A stretch of DNA of 64,000 nucleotides, taken from positions 13,022,735-13,086,734 of the forward strand of contig NC_086253.1 in assembly GCF_021018805.1 (NCBI RefSeq). The letters run 5' to 3'. Both the position numbers and the translations under genes were made by a program. This document shows positions 1 to 10,147 of the stretch, piece by piece; position 1 is the stretch's first letter, and every line of letters begins with the position of its first letter. The notes below the pieces were generated by a model, which was not told the DNA's origin, ran no database searches, and worked only from the letters and a program-made list of their open reading frames with translations. This stretch comes from Prinia subflava. Lineage: Eukaryota > Chordata > Aves > Passeriformes > Cisticolidae.

Positions 1-128
1 CAGCAGTAAAAGGCTGCTGGCTCCCTTCCAGCCTCCTCATTACCATGAGCAGCACAGATGGATGTGAGCATTCATTAGCACTGAGTTCCCCGGGGACCAC
101 AGGTAAGTGATCTCTGATGTGATCTTAC

Positions 129-148
129 CGTGGGGGAGGTGCAGGCTC
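129..148 (-). CDS. CLNK: CLNK micro-exon, proline-rich (EPAPPP)
   Basis: A 20-nt minus-strand exon. The acceptor is strong (tttcctctcttttccag) and so is the donor (CACG|gtaagatc). Read in the phase left by the 2679-2717 exon it gives E-P-A-P-P-P, with two bases (CG) starting a probable Arg. Mammalian CLNK, as recalled, has KIPLPPPRP at about this point; such proline stretches in SLP-76/BLNK-type adaptors bind SH3 domains. The frame, the splice sites and the place in the gene support it; the very short length is the main doubt. It is the most downstream CLNK exon in the window. The SH2-encoding exons must lie beyond position 1. Confidence 0.5.
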
Positions 149-2678
149 CTGGAAAAGAGAGGAAACAAAAATCTCGGTAAGCTTTCTGCCCCCCACTTGG
201 TTTACTAGAGAGAAAGGTGAAGAATTTAGATTTAAGTAGACATGCCTGTGTCAAGAGTCAAAGGGTTTGTGTGCTCTACAGCACAAAATATCATGGTATG
301 ACATGCTATTTTAAAATCACTGAGGAACAGAAGACATCCTAATGTGAAATAATGTAGGACTGCAGATAGGAGTTCTCTCTTCCTCTAGCTAGTGCTAGCA
401 AAATGGCAGCTTGCTTTTAAAAATCTGTTACATGGCAAAATAACCAGTGAAAATTTTAACTGCTGAGAGATTCTGCTTACCTGGTATCCATGTATTTTCA
501 TTCTTCCTCCTAAAAATAATTACAAATAATTTTTAGTAGTGTGCTACCCATATAATTCACAAATGAAGTTACACCTTTATTCTGGTATTGTTGTTATTAT
601 TATGGGCAGTCCAAGCCCATTCCTTGCCTTCCCCTGGCTCTACCTCCAGAACTCTGCTCTCGCTTTCAGAATGAAACACTTGAGGGTGATATTTATTCAG
701 GTATTGTAAATTTAAATATTTTTCAGAGACCTTATATATATATATATATGCTTATCGAGTTAGAGATGCATTTTTGTCTTTTTATTTTTGTATAGAAATT
801 TATAAAAATACTGAAAACCAAGGAAATCAGTTCTATTTATTTTCAAATACACCAAATATGACTGATTATTTAAATTAACATCTTACTAATAAAAAAATAA
901 TCTTACTTTATTTTTGCTATATCGAAATTACTTTCCTAAGTTCTACGTGCTGAAATGCTGACTAATGCAAAGGACATGCAACAGAGCTCAAGATCTTCTT
1001 CAACTAAACTATAACAAATTGCTCTGGATAATACAGTGATACCTTAAATGTTTAACATTTCTAGAAAATACTGCTGAAAAAGTCTTCTGTGCTATTCATG
1101 CCATCTTGTGGCAAGGCAACTTAATAGCACTGGGCATGAGAAAAAATGTTAGGATATGTTTGAAAACAGTGTGGCTATTATCTAAAAATAATAGTGAGCT
1201 CTGTAAGTACTATTCACTGAGGAAGTATGAAAAATATGTATCAGTTGCATTCTCAAACACCAGAGTTTAATTTACCTAATTCCTGCACTGGCTTTGATTC
1301 ATCTTAACATCAGCACAGATCTCCTGTGGACATGTAAATCCAGCCTACTGAATCCTGGTGGAATTCGAAGCTTTAGGTAAACTGGCACACTGTCCTTGCC
1401 TGCTGATTTCTGCAGATTTTGAAGCTGGCTTACTCAAATTTATCTCAATTCAGCTTTTTTCCAGGCTACATGGGGATTTGCTCACAAGAATCAATCTAAC
1501 CTTTCATTTTCAAACTATATAGTGCTTACTTTCTCATCATCTGTAGGAATTTATTCTCTCTACATTTTGAATTATAGTGTGAAATAAGAGGGGGAAAAAA
1601 GTAAATGCTGTTTTACATGGAATTCTTTGAGTTATTTTTCTGGCTGATCAAATTATAATACTTTCTAAAAATCAGCTGTTACAGCAAACATAAAAGGGGT
1701 CACATTTTCTTGTCTTGGCAATTTCAATCTTTTTGACCATATTACCTTATTCTTCAAAGATTTGAAAATGGTAAAATAAAAAATACCATATATTTTCAAA
1801 GATAATCAGATATTTAATCCTTCAGTGGGTGACTTCATGATGTTTTGCTACATCCAAAGTAAATTAAATATAAAAAAGTGTATAGAAACCTACTTTTAAA
1901 ACAGTCTTACAGTTGGGTAAAACTGTCAATCAGAGGATTTAGTATTTGGGTACTTCATTAGGTTCTTGTCTCTGATTTCATCACAAGAAACAAAACAAAA
2001 ATTAAAGGCCCATTTTTTGTTTCAAAATTAAAGGATTTTGAAGCAAATTTAGGGTTAAAGGTGAAGCAGCAGAGAAAAAAATAGGTGATGTACCACACAA
2101 TTATCATATTCTGAGTTGGTGAACATTGTCAGACAGCCTTTGTAAATAGTCTCCGTAGGATATAAATCCCTAGTGGGAATTGCTGAATTTGGTATTACTA
2201 GTTAAAAATAGTTATTAGATTATGTTTTACAATATGTTAATGAAAAAAACCTGAGAGGGATAGGGAGTGAGAAGAATTACATTATGAGAAGTAAAGCACA
2301 GCAGGGATCTTCCAGCCTTTAGTGGAAGAGTTCAGGAGACATTGGCTTTTCCCTGCCCCTTATGTCCTTTCAATGTAGTGAAAAGGAACATCTGATTTTT
2401 AAACTGAAGGGCTTTTTTCCCCTCCCTGTAGGAACAGGGAACTCCTGAGATAAAATGTATCTCCTTCTTTAAATAATTACTTCAGTGTTCTATAGTTGAA
2501 AGAGTATTGTAAAACTTGCAGGATGATTGTTTTGGAAAGCAGATGCTGTTCTGAAAACCATGTCTAGTCTATCACTGTAATCTCTGCTGTATGTACAAAA
2601 GGTATATGGAAGTAGCAATTACTATTTCTGTTTGCAGAAATGGGTAGATTTTTTTTTTTTTTTAATTATACCTCTTAC
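149..2678 (-). other. CLNK intron
   Basis: Presumed intron between the 39-nt and 20-nt exons. It is AT-rich and holds a (TA)n run at 733-749 and a 15-nt poly-T at 2649-2663, just beyond the donor of the 39-nt exon. The human protein has about 30 residues between the corresponding points, so one more small exon may be missing. A 29-nt splice-flanked segment at 481-509 was considered, but it meets a stop in the required phase. No recognisable repeat was seen. Confidence 0.45.
733..749. repeat. (TA)n microsatellite
   Basis: Uninterrupted TA dinucleotide run in the CLNK intron. Confidence 0.9.
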
Positions 2679-2717
2679 ATTTGGCACTGTCGTCCCCTCC
2701 GGATCAAATGTGCAAAT
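2679..2717 (-). CDS. CLNK: CLNK internal exon, 39 nt
   Basis: Minus-strand exon between acceptor tattttggtttattaacag and donor AAAT|gtaagagg, both close to consensus. It is 39 nt (13 codons, phase 0 to 0) and reads ICTFDPEGTTVPN. It holds two CpGs (tgatcCGgagggga, gaCGaca), unusual against its AT-rich flanks. The phase agrees with the preceding 77-nt exon, which ends on a codon boundary. I recognise no motif. It falls in the linker between the conserved tyrosine motif and the proline-rich part, where the family is poorly conserved. Support is splice sites, frame and position, not similarity. Confidence 0.55.
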
Positions 2718-3019
2718 CTGTTAATAAACCAAAATAAAGATGTGATGTTAGCCATCATTCTTGAAGCCATGGCCTGTAGAAAACGTGCTGTTCCTGAGCC
2801 TCTAAGACTTGGTAGAACCCCAGCAGTCAACGAGAGAAAGCAAGAGGCAAGGGCATCTGTGAAACAGGAACGGCTCGCAGGAACTTGGAACTTTCATTTG
2901 CTCACAGGAACTGCTGCAAATGAAAGTGATGTGGCTAAACCTTAAACAGACTGCACTGCAGGGGATTTTACAGAAAAGGAGAAATGTGTTTGTGAATCAG
3001 GTTTGGTATCTTTACTCAC

Positions 3020-3096
3020 AGCTGAGTATTGAAGGGGTTGAGATGGGTTCTCGTTCGTTGGAGAAGTGGTACTTGAAGGCCTTAGGCAACGTTTAT
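3020..3096 (-). CDS. CLNK: CLNK internal exon, 77 nt
   Basis: Minus-strand exon with an excellent acceptor (ttttgcttcctcttccacag) and donor (CAGCT|gtgagtaaag). Its first two bases, AT, complete the codon begun by the last G of the 4651-4813 exon, giving GAT (Asp). This makes ESEYA-D, exactly the residue expected from mammalian ESEYAD. The other 75 nt are 25 open codons starting KRCLRPSSTTSPTNENPSQP and ending on a codon boundary. It is rich in Ser, Thr, Pro and Asn, like a disordered adaptor linker. The restored Asp is strong support for the join. Confidence 0.7.
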
Positions 3097-4650
3097 CTGT
3101 GGAAGAGGAAGCAAAACCAAACCTGAGTAATTCAGTAATATGTTTGAAGAAGGAGGGGTTTTAATGTTCAAAATGTGGTTTTCAGGTCAGGTCTTGCCAT
3201 TTTCTTAACTTTTTAAAAAATTATTTTTATTTTATTTTATTTTTTCTTTCTCCCAGAACTTAGCAACCATTTTAGCAGCTGTATAGAGGACATAAGCATG
3301 ACCTTGCTAATAGCTTTATGGTTAACATCCCAACTGTGGTTATAAATAAAAAGCTTCATAAGCTGGTAAACAGTTAAGGCAGACACTTGACCTTACCTGT
3401 GGTTAGATTACTGAATTTGTTTTTCATTTGAAACTTTGCTCTTGGCAATGCCATCATGTTGTTCTAGTTTTGTGAGGGTTGGAGGGGTTTTATTCTCTAG
3501 GAAGTGTTTTAATTTTCACTTCAGCTTTCAATAAAAACTGCCCAGTAACTATAATGTGGCAAAATATACAGGCAAAAAGCAGCTTTTTTGTTTATTGTGT
3601 TTTACCTAAAATCACAAAATAAAAACTCTGTCTTTTGGCTATTTCAGGACAACCTTACATAAAAAACAAAAGATGCTGACTGCTAAAGAAAGTTTTTACT
3701 ACTAACCAAGATAAAAACTGTATTTGGAATTCACTTCAGGTTTTCAAATAAAATGGACAAATCTTGGAACATAATGTAGAATATCTGGTTGATCAGACTT
3801 ATTGTGATCCTTTCACACACTGATAAATTTACTCACTTTAAAAACCATCTTTTTGTTTGGATGTCTAACAAACTCCCACAAAAAATGCGTAGAAAATGTC
3901 TTTACTGACTTTGGTGTGAACTGGAGCAAGCTATCTGGTTTATGGTTTCCAGTCTTTCTCATCTAGGATTCCCTCCCCACGTCTTTTAACTTTTTAAAAT
4001 CTCTAGAGTGTTTATATTGTGTTGGAGCAATGCACAGCTAGGATGACATTCACTTCCAGAAATGGGATATTAATTGGCTCTGTATGTTTAGGCATTAAAT
4101 GTGACTTAGAATAGCTTTAGTAAACCAAAAGGTGATTAATGCAGCTACCTTACAAGGTTAAGAATACTTGAGAAACACACTCAAAGTAATTGCTTATTAC
4201 TGCTATTTAAAGCATTAAAGAACACCTTTAGAAAGAGTACTATGTTATCATCTGGAGGAAAGTTTAGTGCGTTTCTTAATATGCTTTCCATCTTAAAAGT
4301 TTCTATGCTTAAATAGCAGTGAGATTTTCTGAAATGAGTTTGGGTTTGATCAGCCAGTTTTTTGCACATTCCATGTGCAATGGAATAATAGAATTTATCC
4401 CATGAAGGTATTATTAAAATTAAAAAAGCAGTGTGTAATTATATAATTTAGCACAATCTAATGAAAATCAGGATAACTGTTGAATATGAAGAAGCAGAGT
4501 AAACTCTTCTCATGTTTCTACCTACCAGTATAATTTTCCAGTTGAACCATTTAACTAAAAAAAAAAAAAATCTGGACTGAAAACTCCAAGTCTGTACTGT
4601 TTGTATATAACTCTAGGTTGTGCTCAGTCTCCACAGACAGAAAAGGTTAC
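3097..4650 (-). other. CLNK intron
   Basis: Intron between the 163-nt and 77-nt exons, with a TTTTA-type low-complexity run at 3221-3245 in the next block and a 14-nt poly-A at 4557-4570. One spurious donor-like site (CCACAG|gtaaggtc, ending about 3395) lies inside it, but the segment before it has a stop in the needed frame. Nothing else is recognised. Confidence 0.5.
3206..3245. repeat. (TTTTA)n low-complexity tract
   Basis: Repeated TTTTA units after a short A-run, in the intron of CLNK next to the 77-nt exon. Confidence 0.8.
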
Positions 4651-4813
4651 CTGCATATTCAGATTCTTGTAGAGGTTTGGCAGGAAGGATTCTCAAAGAA
4701 TGAATGGCCTCCAGCATTGAAGAACTTACAGTCTCATACACATTTTCTTCCTCCTCTGACAGCTTGGAGGAAACCTGTAAGTCACTCCTGCCCTTCATTG
4801 TCAAGTATTTGCT
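4651..4813 (-). CDS. CLNK: CLNK exon with conserved tyrosine motifs
   Basis: This is the anchor exon of the window. On the minus strand it runs from acceptor tatctcttcttctatccag to donor ATGCAG|gtaaccttttctg, 163 nt with no stop, phase 0 in and phase 1 out. The product includes MKGRSD, an acidic stretch EEEENVYETV, and near the end ILPAKPLQESEYA. As recalled, mammalian CLNK has AKGHSDDDYDD and ILPARPIKESEYAD in the same order. CLNK is a cytosolic SLP-76/BLNK-type adaptor in immunoreceptor signalling; Tyr residues in acidic or YxxV-like contexts are candidate phosphorylation sites (here NVYETV and SEYA). A second acceptor-like site (gacttacag before VSSKLS) has a poorer pyrimidine tract and would drop the MKGRSD part. 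SLP-76 and BLNK lack this exact motif, so CLNK is preferred. Confidence 0.85.
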
Positions 4814-7206
4814 CTGGATAGAAGAAGAGATATACAGATAGTACAAATAAATTTAAGTTCAAGATTGATTTCAGTGTAGAAATATATGATTGCCATAACC
4901 AGACATTTTGGTGCATGGGAAATTTTCTGATGGAAACTGAAGGGTTCAAAAGTAGTTGAGGAAGCAGTTTGAGTACCTAAATTTTTAATGTAGATTCATG
5001 AAATAGCCATTTGGGAGACAGTTTAAATGTCCCTCTGAATTTTGCCTCTCTGCTCTTGAAAATATAATGAGAGTGTTTAATTTATGATCATTGCAGACAT
5101 TTGAAACTATCTTTTATTGTAATATTATCCATGTGGTATTTGTATTATACTGACTGTTTACAGATGTTACTTGCATAGGAATATATCAAATAGCTCATCA
5201 CAAATGTCATGCTTCAAAATAAAAACATACAGTGTTTTGGGGAATTAGTGTGAACAAGTGTTCACTCCAAGTGGATATGATGGTGAGTAGGTGTTGAACA
5301 GTGGAGTCCAGGGAAATGTAGTGCTAAGAGTGACTCAGGATATCTCTGGGTATGTCTATACATTTATTTGTTCAAGGTTGTGTTCTGGAGTGCTGCTCCA
5401 CCCTTCATCCTCACTGTTTACTCACTGAAACATAACTGCTGGTGTCCTTCAGCACAGAACCAACATTGCTGCTGAGGAAACTCAGCTGAAGTACCCCCAT
5501 GCCTCTAGAAGTCATATTTTGTTACCATGCACTTGAATCTTCTTTGATGTTTCTTTTATTGTCAGATTTATTTTATTCTCAAATTTATTCCCTGATGTTT
5601 GCTTTATTCTCATTAGTAATGAGGAATCAATTGCTTCCTGACATATCATTTTCTACCAGTTAACTGCCCTTTCAGTCATGCTTTTTCTCTTGAGTGTTAA
5701 AATTTAAACCAGTTTGTTTTACTCTCCAAGGACACTAAAAAAATTGATTACTATCCACTTTATTTCAAGCTTTATTATGCTAATGCTTATAATTATATAT
5801 TTTTTATTCTTCTGACTAAGCAAAAATTTCTTTAAATCTTTCCTGGATGTCAACCAACTTAAAACCAAGACTTTGAATCTTCATACCCTCAGTGTTACTT
5901 TCCTGTGAGCTCACACCAGGTTGTACACATCTTTGTTACAACATGAGGCAGACCTCCAAGAAGTGTTCTTTACAGTACATTGCAGGGTGAGGTTTTTTAT
6001 GAAAGTACATAAAAATGTCACCACGCCCTAGACAGAGCCCTGCAGGGTATCTGGGGTTTCAGGCTCTTCTCTGCACAACTCTTTCCAGTTCAATAGCAGG
6101 CCACTGTCTGCTGAGAGTGGCTATTTTTTCAATCAGGTGTGCAAGCACTTTCATCTAAATAAAATGCATTTTCATCTAGACCAGGCATGTACTTATGGGA
6201 CTGTCTCCTGGGAAATAGCAGAGGCCTAATAAAAATCAATATATATCACATTTACGGTTTTCTTTCTCATTATTGTAGTCATATTTCTGCTGAAAAGGAA
6301 ATTACTTCTAGTTTGAGGAGTTGATGAGATGTTCTTCATGTTCACATTAACAATTCTTTACATAATCAGACCTATTTCTAAAAGATGCATTCAGGTTGAC
6401 TTTGTTTAATAATCTCTCCAGAAGAAATTCCAGTTACCACTATTCTTTTCCACAATTTTAGGAACTCAGGACTCTGGAGAATTCCCAAAGATAATAAATT
6501 AATATCTCAGAAATTTCGTAAATAATTCGTTAAGTGTCTTAGCATAAATTAATAATCTCCTGACCATTCTTTCCCCATTCTACTCCGTTCTGTTTTTGCC
6601 TCCTATTTGGTGTTAATCCCATATAGGATCTGATTGTTATTAACCATTCTGTGAAATCTAAAGGAGTCAAAGTATTGATTGCATCAAACTTCTTTAGTCA
6701 TCCTTTGTTCGTCCAACTTGCTTTTTAAAACATAGACCTGTGCTTTATTTTCATCTTTCTGTGATTTAAAAGGTATTTGCACTGTTTTCTTATACGCCTG
6801 AAGTGAAACTCAAACCCAGATTTCAGATACAAATGGAAAGACTTTGAAATGTGCACTGTTTGCTTTTCAACTTTCATTTGTATTGCTTACATATTTAATC
6901 CTGAGATTTATTACTTGCATCCTTGTTCAGCTTGACTCCTGTTATTTTTACCTGATCTTATGATAAAGGTGTATTTTAGATTCACCCATAAATAGAGGAT
7001 TGGTGAGTGAGTGAGTCACTTCTCTAGTCTAAATCCCACTAAAAAAAAGTAGAAGTTCTCATCTATATTTCACAATTCTCATGCCTTATTTTGAATTAAA
7101 AAACAGTGATGATTGCATTTTTGTTAGTATTATAGCCCAGATGATAATAAAATACATCAGGAAGTGAAAGAAAAGTGAAGTTTTAGGAAGAACACATGGT
7201 ACTTAC
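4814..7206 (-). other. CLNK intron
   Basis: Intron of about 2.4 kb between the 35-nt and 163-nt exons. AT-rich unique sequence without a recognised repeat or a second convincing exon. Confidence 0.5.
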
Positions 7207-7241
7207 AGAGTGATAGGTGTTAGCAGGAATAGTTCTCTTTT
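7207..7241 (-). CDS. CLNK: CLNK upstream exon, 35 nt (probable)
   Basis: Minus-strand segment with acceptor gattttctccatttcatacag and donor CACTCT|gtaagtacc, both near consensus. Of the three frames, the one ending on a codon boundary, as the next exon requires, is open: two bases (AA) then KRTIPANTYHS. This would precede SKYLTMKGRSD. It aligns loosely with INSATGQYQ of mammalian CLNK (shared I, A, T, Y spacing), which is weak. It needs an upstream exon that leaves one base. Splice signals and frame support it; similarity alone would not. Confidence 0.45.
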
Positions 7242-9031
7242 CTGTATGAAATGGAGAAAATCTGTCAGCAGGTCCCATTCTGTAGTAGATTATACAGTAG
7301 CTAATAACTTATATAAAGGAATAAAAGTCTGGCAGCCCCAGATTTTAGAGCATTCATTTACAGTATTTTAGAGATACTGAAATAAAGGCTGTGAAGCAGG
7401 TCCACCATGAGTTTGTGGACCTATACAATGCATGAGGAAGTAGCTGTGTGGAAATGGGATTGTAGACCATGAGCATGTCTAAGCCCGCCCACCAAAAACA
7501 CCCAAAGAAGGATGTGCTTGAACTCCTCTCTCCTGAGTTTTGCTTCTTGGTGCAGACCTTGGAGAGCTGTGGGACTCCTGGTCTGCAAATCCCTTTGTGA
7601 ATAGAAACGTGTTTTGTTCTCTTCACAGCAGAAGAAAATCCCTAATCTGAGCACACTCCAGCCGCCAGGCTATAAACTGTTCTTGGTGTGTTTGTCTGCC
7701 GTGAAGCTGTCTCATGGTATAGCCAGGAGAGCATGAGCTACAGGGCCAAAGAGCTGGTGAACAGAGACTCCCAACTTCTGCACTTAACCTGATTTACACA
7801 TTGAATCCAGTGACCCTTTAATGCAAAACAGCCACGATATGACCTTGCCCAGTATCTGCTCTTGTTCTGGACTGTTTCAGTCCTTTCTTAGGCTGCCTGT
7901 AAACTCACAAATCTTGCATCTCTGGCTACATTGTGGCCTGATTTCCAAAGTAGAACATGATGGTCCTCCTATCAAGACCAACAAATAACAAATAATTATA
8001 GCATGTTGTACCGCTTAGAAAAAAAGAGATAATTGTGCACTGAAATACTTTTATGCTAAGGAGAGAGTTAAAACCAGAACTACTTCTTTTCCAGGGGTTT
8101 TACCCTATGGCTGAAGGGCATTAAGGACAGCCAACATCCTACAGCCCTCCCTTATTGCTGTGTTTTGGAAGAAGCAAGTTTCTGCCTGAACACCCTCTTT
8201 GCATTTGTCGCTCTCTCGTTCTGTGAGCTTGGTAGTGCATATTTTTGTATACCCCAGCAGATGGCATTGAATGTTCATTTATTCAATATATGTGGTGCCT
8301 GAATCTCTGCTTAGAGGATCATTCATGGGCAATAGGGAAGGTGATTTGTTCATGCAAGCTACTTCTTTGATTTTCTGTTTAGTTATACTGGTGCTTGTCA
8401 GAAGTAAGCCCAGTTAAAGGTGGTACCAGGATAATAATAAAAAAGGCAGTGTCTTAATTTGCAGCCTTTGTACTTCTGTTCATAAAAAAATATGGTTGTT
8501 TTATCCTCAACAATAAAAATGAATAACAGTGGTAAATGTCAATGCTATTGCCCATGCATTTCATGGCTGGAAGGGGACTGTTTGACACAAGCCTTTGGGG
8601 TGATGTATTGCTATCCAATATCAGTTTACCACTTGATATTTGATGTTCAGGTCAGTTTATCATCTCTTCTGTTATGCATGAATCACCCGAGTTGGGATTC
8701 TCCATCTGCCTTCTTTCTTAGGCCTCCTTTGCACTGGACCAGTGAAGGGATCAGCACTGGTGGGTCCAGTAGAGGGGGGTCCCCCCTCTGTGTAAGTTAA
8801 CTGCCCTAATATTTGCTCTGTGCTAGCTGAGGAGTGCAAACCAGTGAGAAACCCCTCTTCCTGTCATTTAAGAATATAATTCCCATAATGAAGATGAATA
8901 TTTCACTCTGCCAGCCTCGCTGTACATATCAGGCCTTCAGAATGAGAAGTGCTGCACACTGTCCAGCTGTTAGATGAGGTGCTGTCATAGAAGCTAAACA
9001 CCTAAGGGGAGACCATTTCAGCTGTTTACTG

Positions 9032-9073
9032 ACTGTCTGTCTGTCTATCTATTTATCTATTTCTCTCTCTCTC
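9032..9073. repeat. (TCTG)n(TCTA)n(TC)n compound microsatellite
   Basis: TGTC units grade into TATC/TATT units and then TC dinucleotides. It ends about 18 bp before a CR1 3' tail, a common place for simple repeats to grow. Confidence 0.9.
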
Positions 9074-9090
9074 GCTGGAACATCCAATTT

Positions 9091-9188
9091 ATTATAGAAC
9101 CATAGGCTAGTTTGTGTTGGTAAGGACCTTTCAAGGTCATCTAGCCCAACCCACCAATCTGCCCAGCAATGGGCAGAAACATCTTCAA
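9091..9188 (-). mobile_element. CR1 LINE 3' end fragment
   Basis: Reads attatagaaccataggctag...gtaaggacctttcaaggtcatctagcccaacc...gcaatgggcagaaacatcttc. This is the reverse complement of the CR1 3' end (ATTCTATGATTCTATGAT after GGTCC...). Heavily diverged and 5' truncated, so an old insertion. Confidence 0.8.
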
Positions 9189-10105
9189 ATTTTCTGGCTT
9201 TTGCTGCACTGGCTGTTGAACAGGGATGAAAGAGAACAGAATCTTTGTGCCAGGTAGCTGCAATCAGCTGGACCTTCTGGCATAATTTTTTTTCACTACA
9301 AGCTAAGGATTTAAAACTGGCACAGGCTAGAGCCTCCTCAAGCTACAGGGACTCATCATGTTTTATTCAGTCTGAAAATTTTTCGTTGCTTTGCTGCATA
9401 GCTTGTGAAAATGACAAATAGAGTCTATCACTTATGATAATAGTAAGGTGTTATATTTCTGTGCCATACATGTGGGTGTATTTCCGCCAGTTGACAGAGA
9501 ATGCTTGATGTCAAAGGACAAAATTGAAAAAACATCTTCTCTTTAATTTGCAACAGAATAAAAGTGTGTGAATTTTGTGGCAACCTTGACTTTTCATGGG
9601 GACCTAAAAAAGTTTTGTTTAAAAGGGTGATAGGTTAGGAATATGTCCATGAAAATCCAACGTCAGAACCATAGCCCTTTAAATGGGAGAGCAGAAGGTA
9701 AATCTGTTCCCATTGGCTTCTCTGAATCTATGAATACACAGTGTTTTTTTAATTACTGTGGTGTTTCAGCCAGTGGCAAAAAGTGATAAAGAATTGTGGG
9801 CTGTGATTTAATAAACCCTGTGATCTTGACAGGGATCAGTAGAAAAACACCCTGAAGCTGTAAATGCTGAAAGGAAGAACTCTGTAGACATTTTCAGAGT
9901 CACATTTTTACTGTCTCGCCCAAAATTATGATGCAAAACCTTGTCCTGTTCAGGTATACAGGCTTCCTTAAGCCCACAGAGGGGCTAGATAAACAAGCTT
10001 CCTGAATAATACAGGTTTAGTAAGAGTACTAAGTAAAAGACTATTCAGGTTTCATTTCGGAGATGTGAAAAAGGCATGTGAATAGATACCAGTTATGGTG
10101 GGCAT

Positions 10106-10147
10106 TTGGGCTAAGGCCAGCTATCCTTGGGCTAAGGCCAGCTATCC
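10106..10147. repeat. Perfect 21-bp tandem duplication
   Basis: The unit TTGGGCTAAGGCCAGCTATCC occurs twice head to tail at 10106-10126 and 10127-10147 with no mismatch. This suggests a recent slippage or duplication event. Confidence 0.95.

Noticed and set aside
45..102. A plus-strand first exon: ATG in good context, 19 codons (MSSTDGCEHS...) and a perfect AG|gtaagt donor.
   Set aside because: It matches nothing I recognise, lies in CLNK on the opposite strand, and the minus-strand micro-exon next to it fits the gene better.
481..509. A 29-nt minus-strand exon with donor ACCAG|gtaagcag.
   Set aside because: In the phase set by the 2679-2717 exon it reads a stop at once (GAG GAA GAA TGA). 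It would need yet another exon before it.
3395..3462. A minus-strand exon ending CCACAG|gtaaggtc, open in one frame.
   Set aside because: The frame needed after the 4651-4813 exon contains TAA, and the acceptor is poor.
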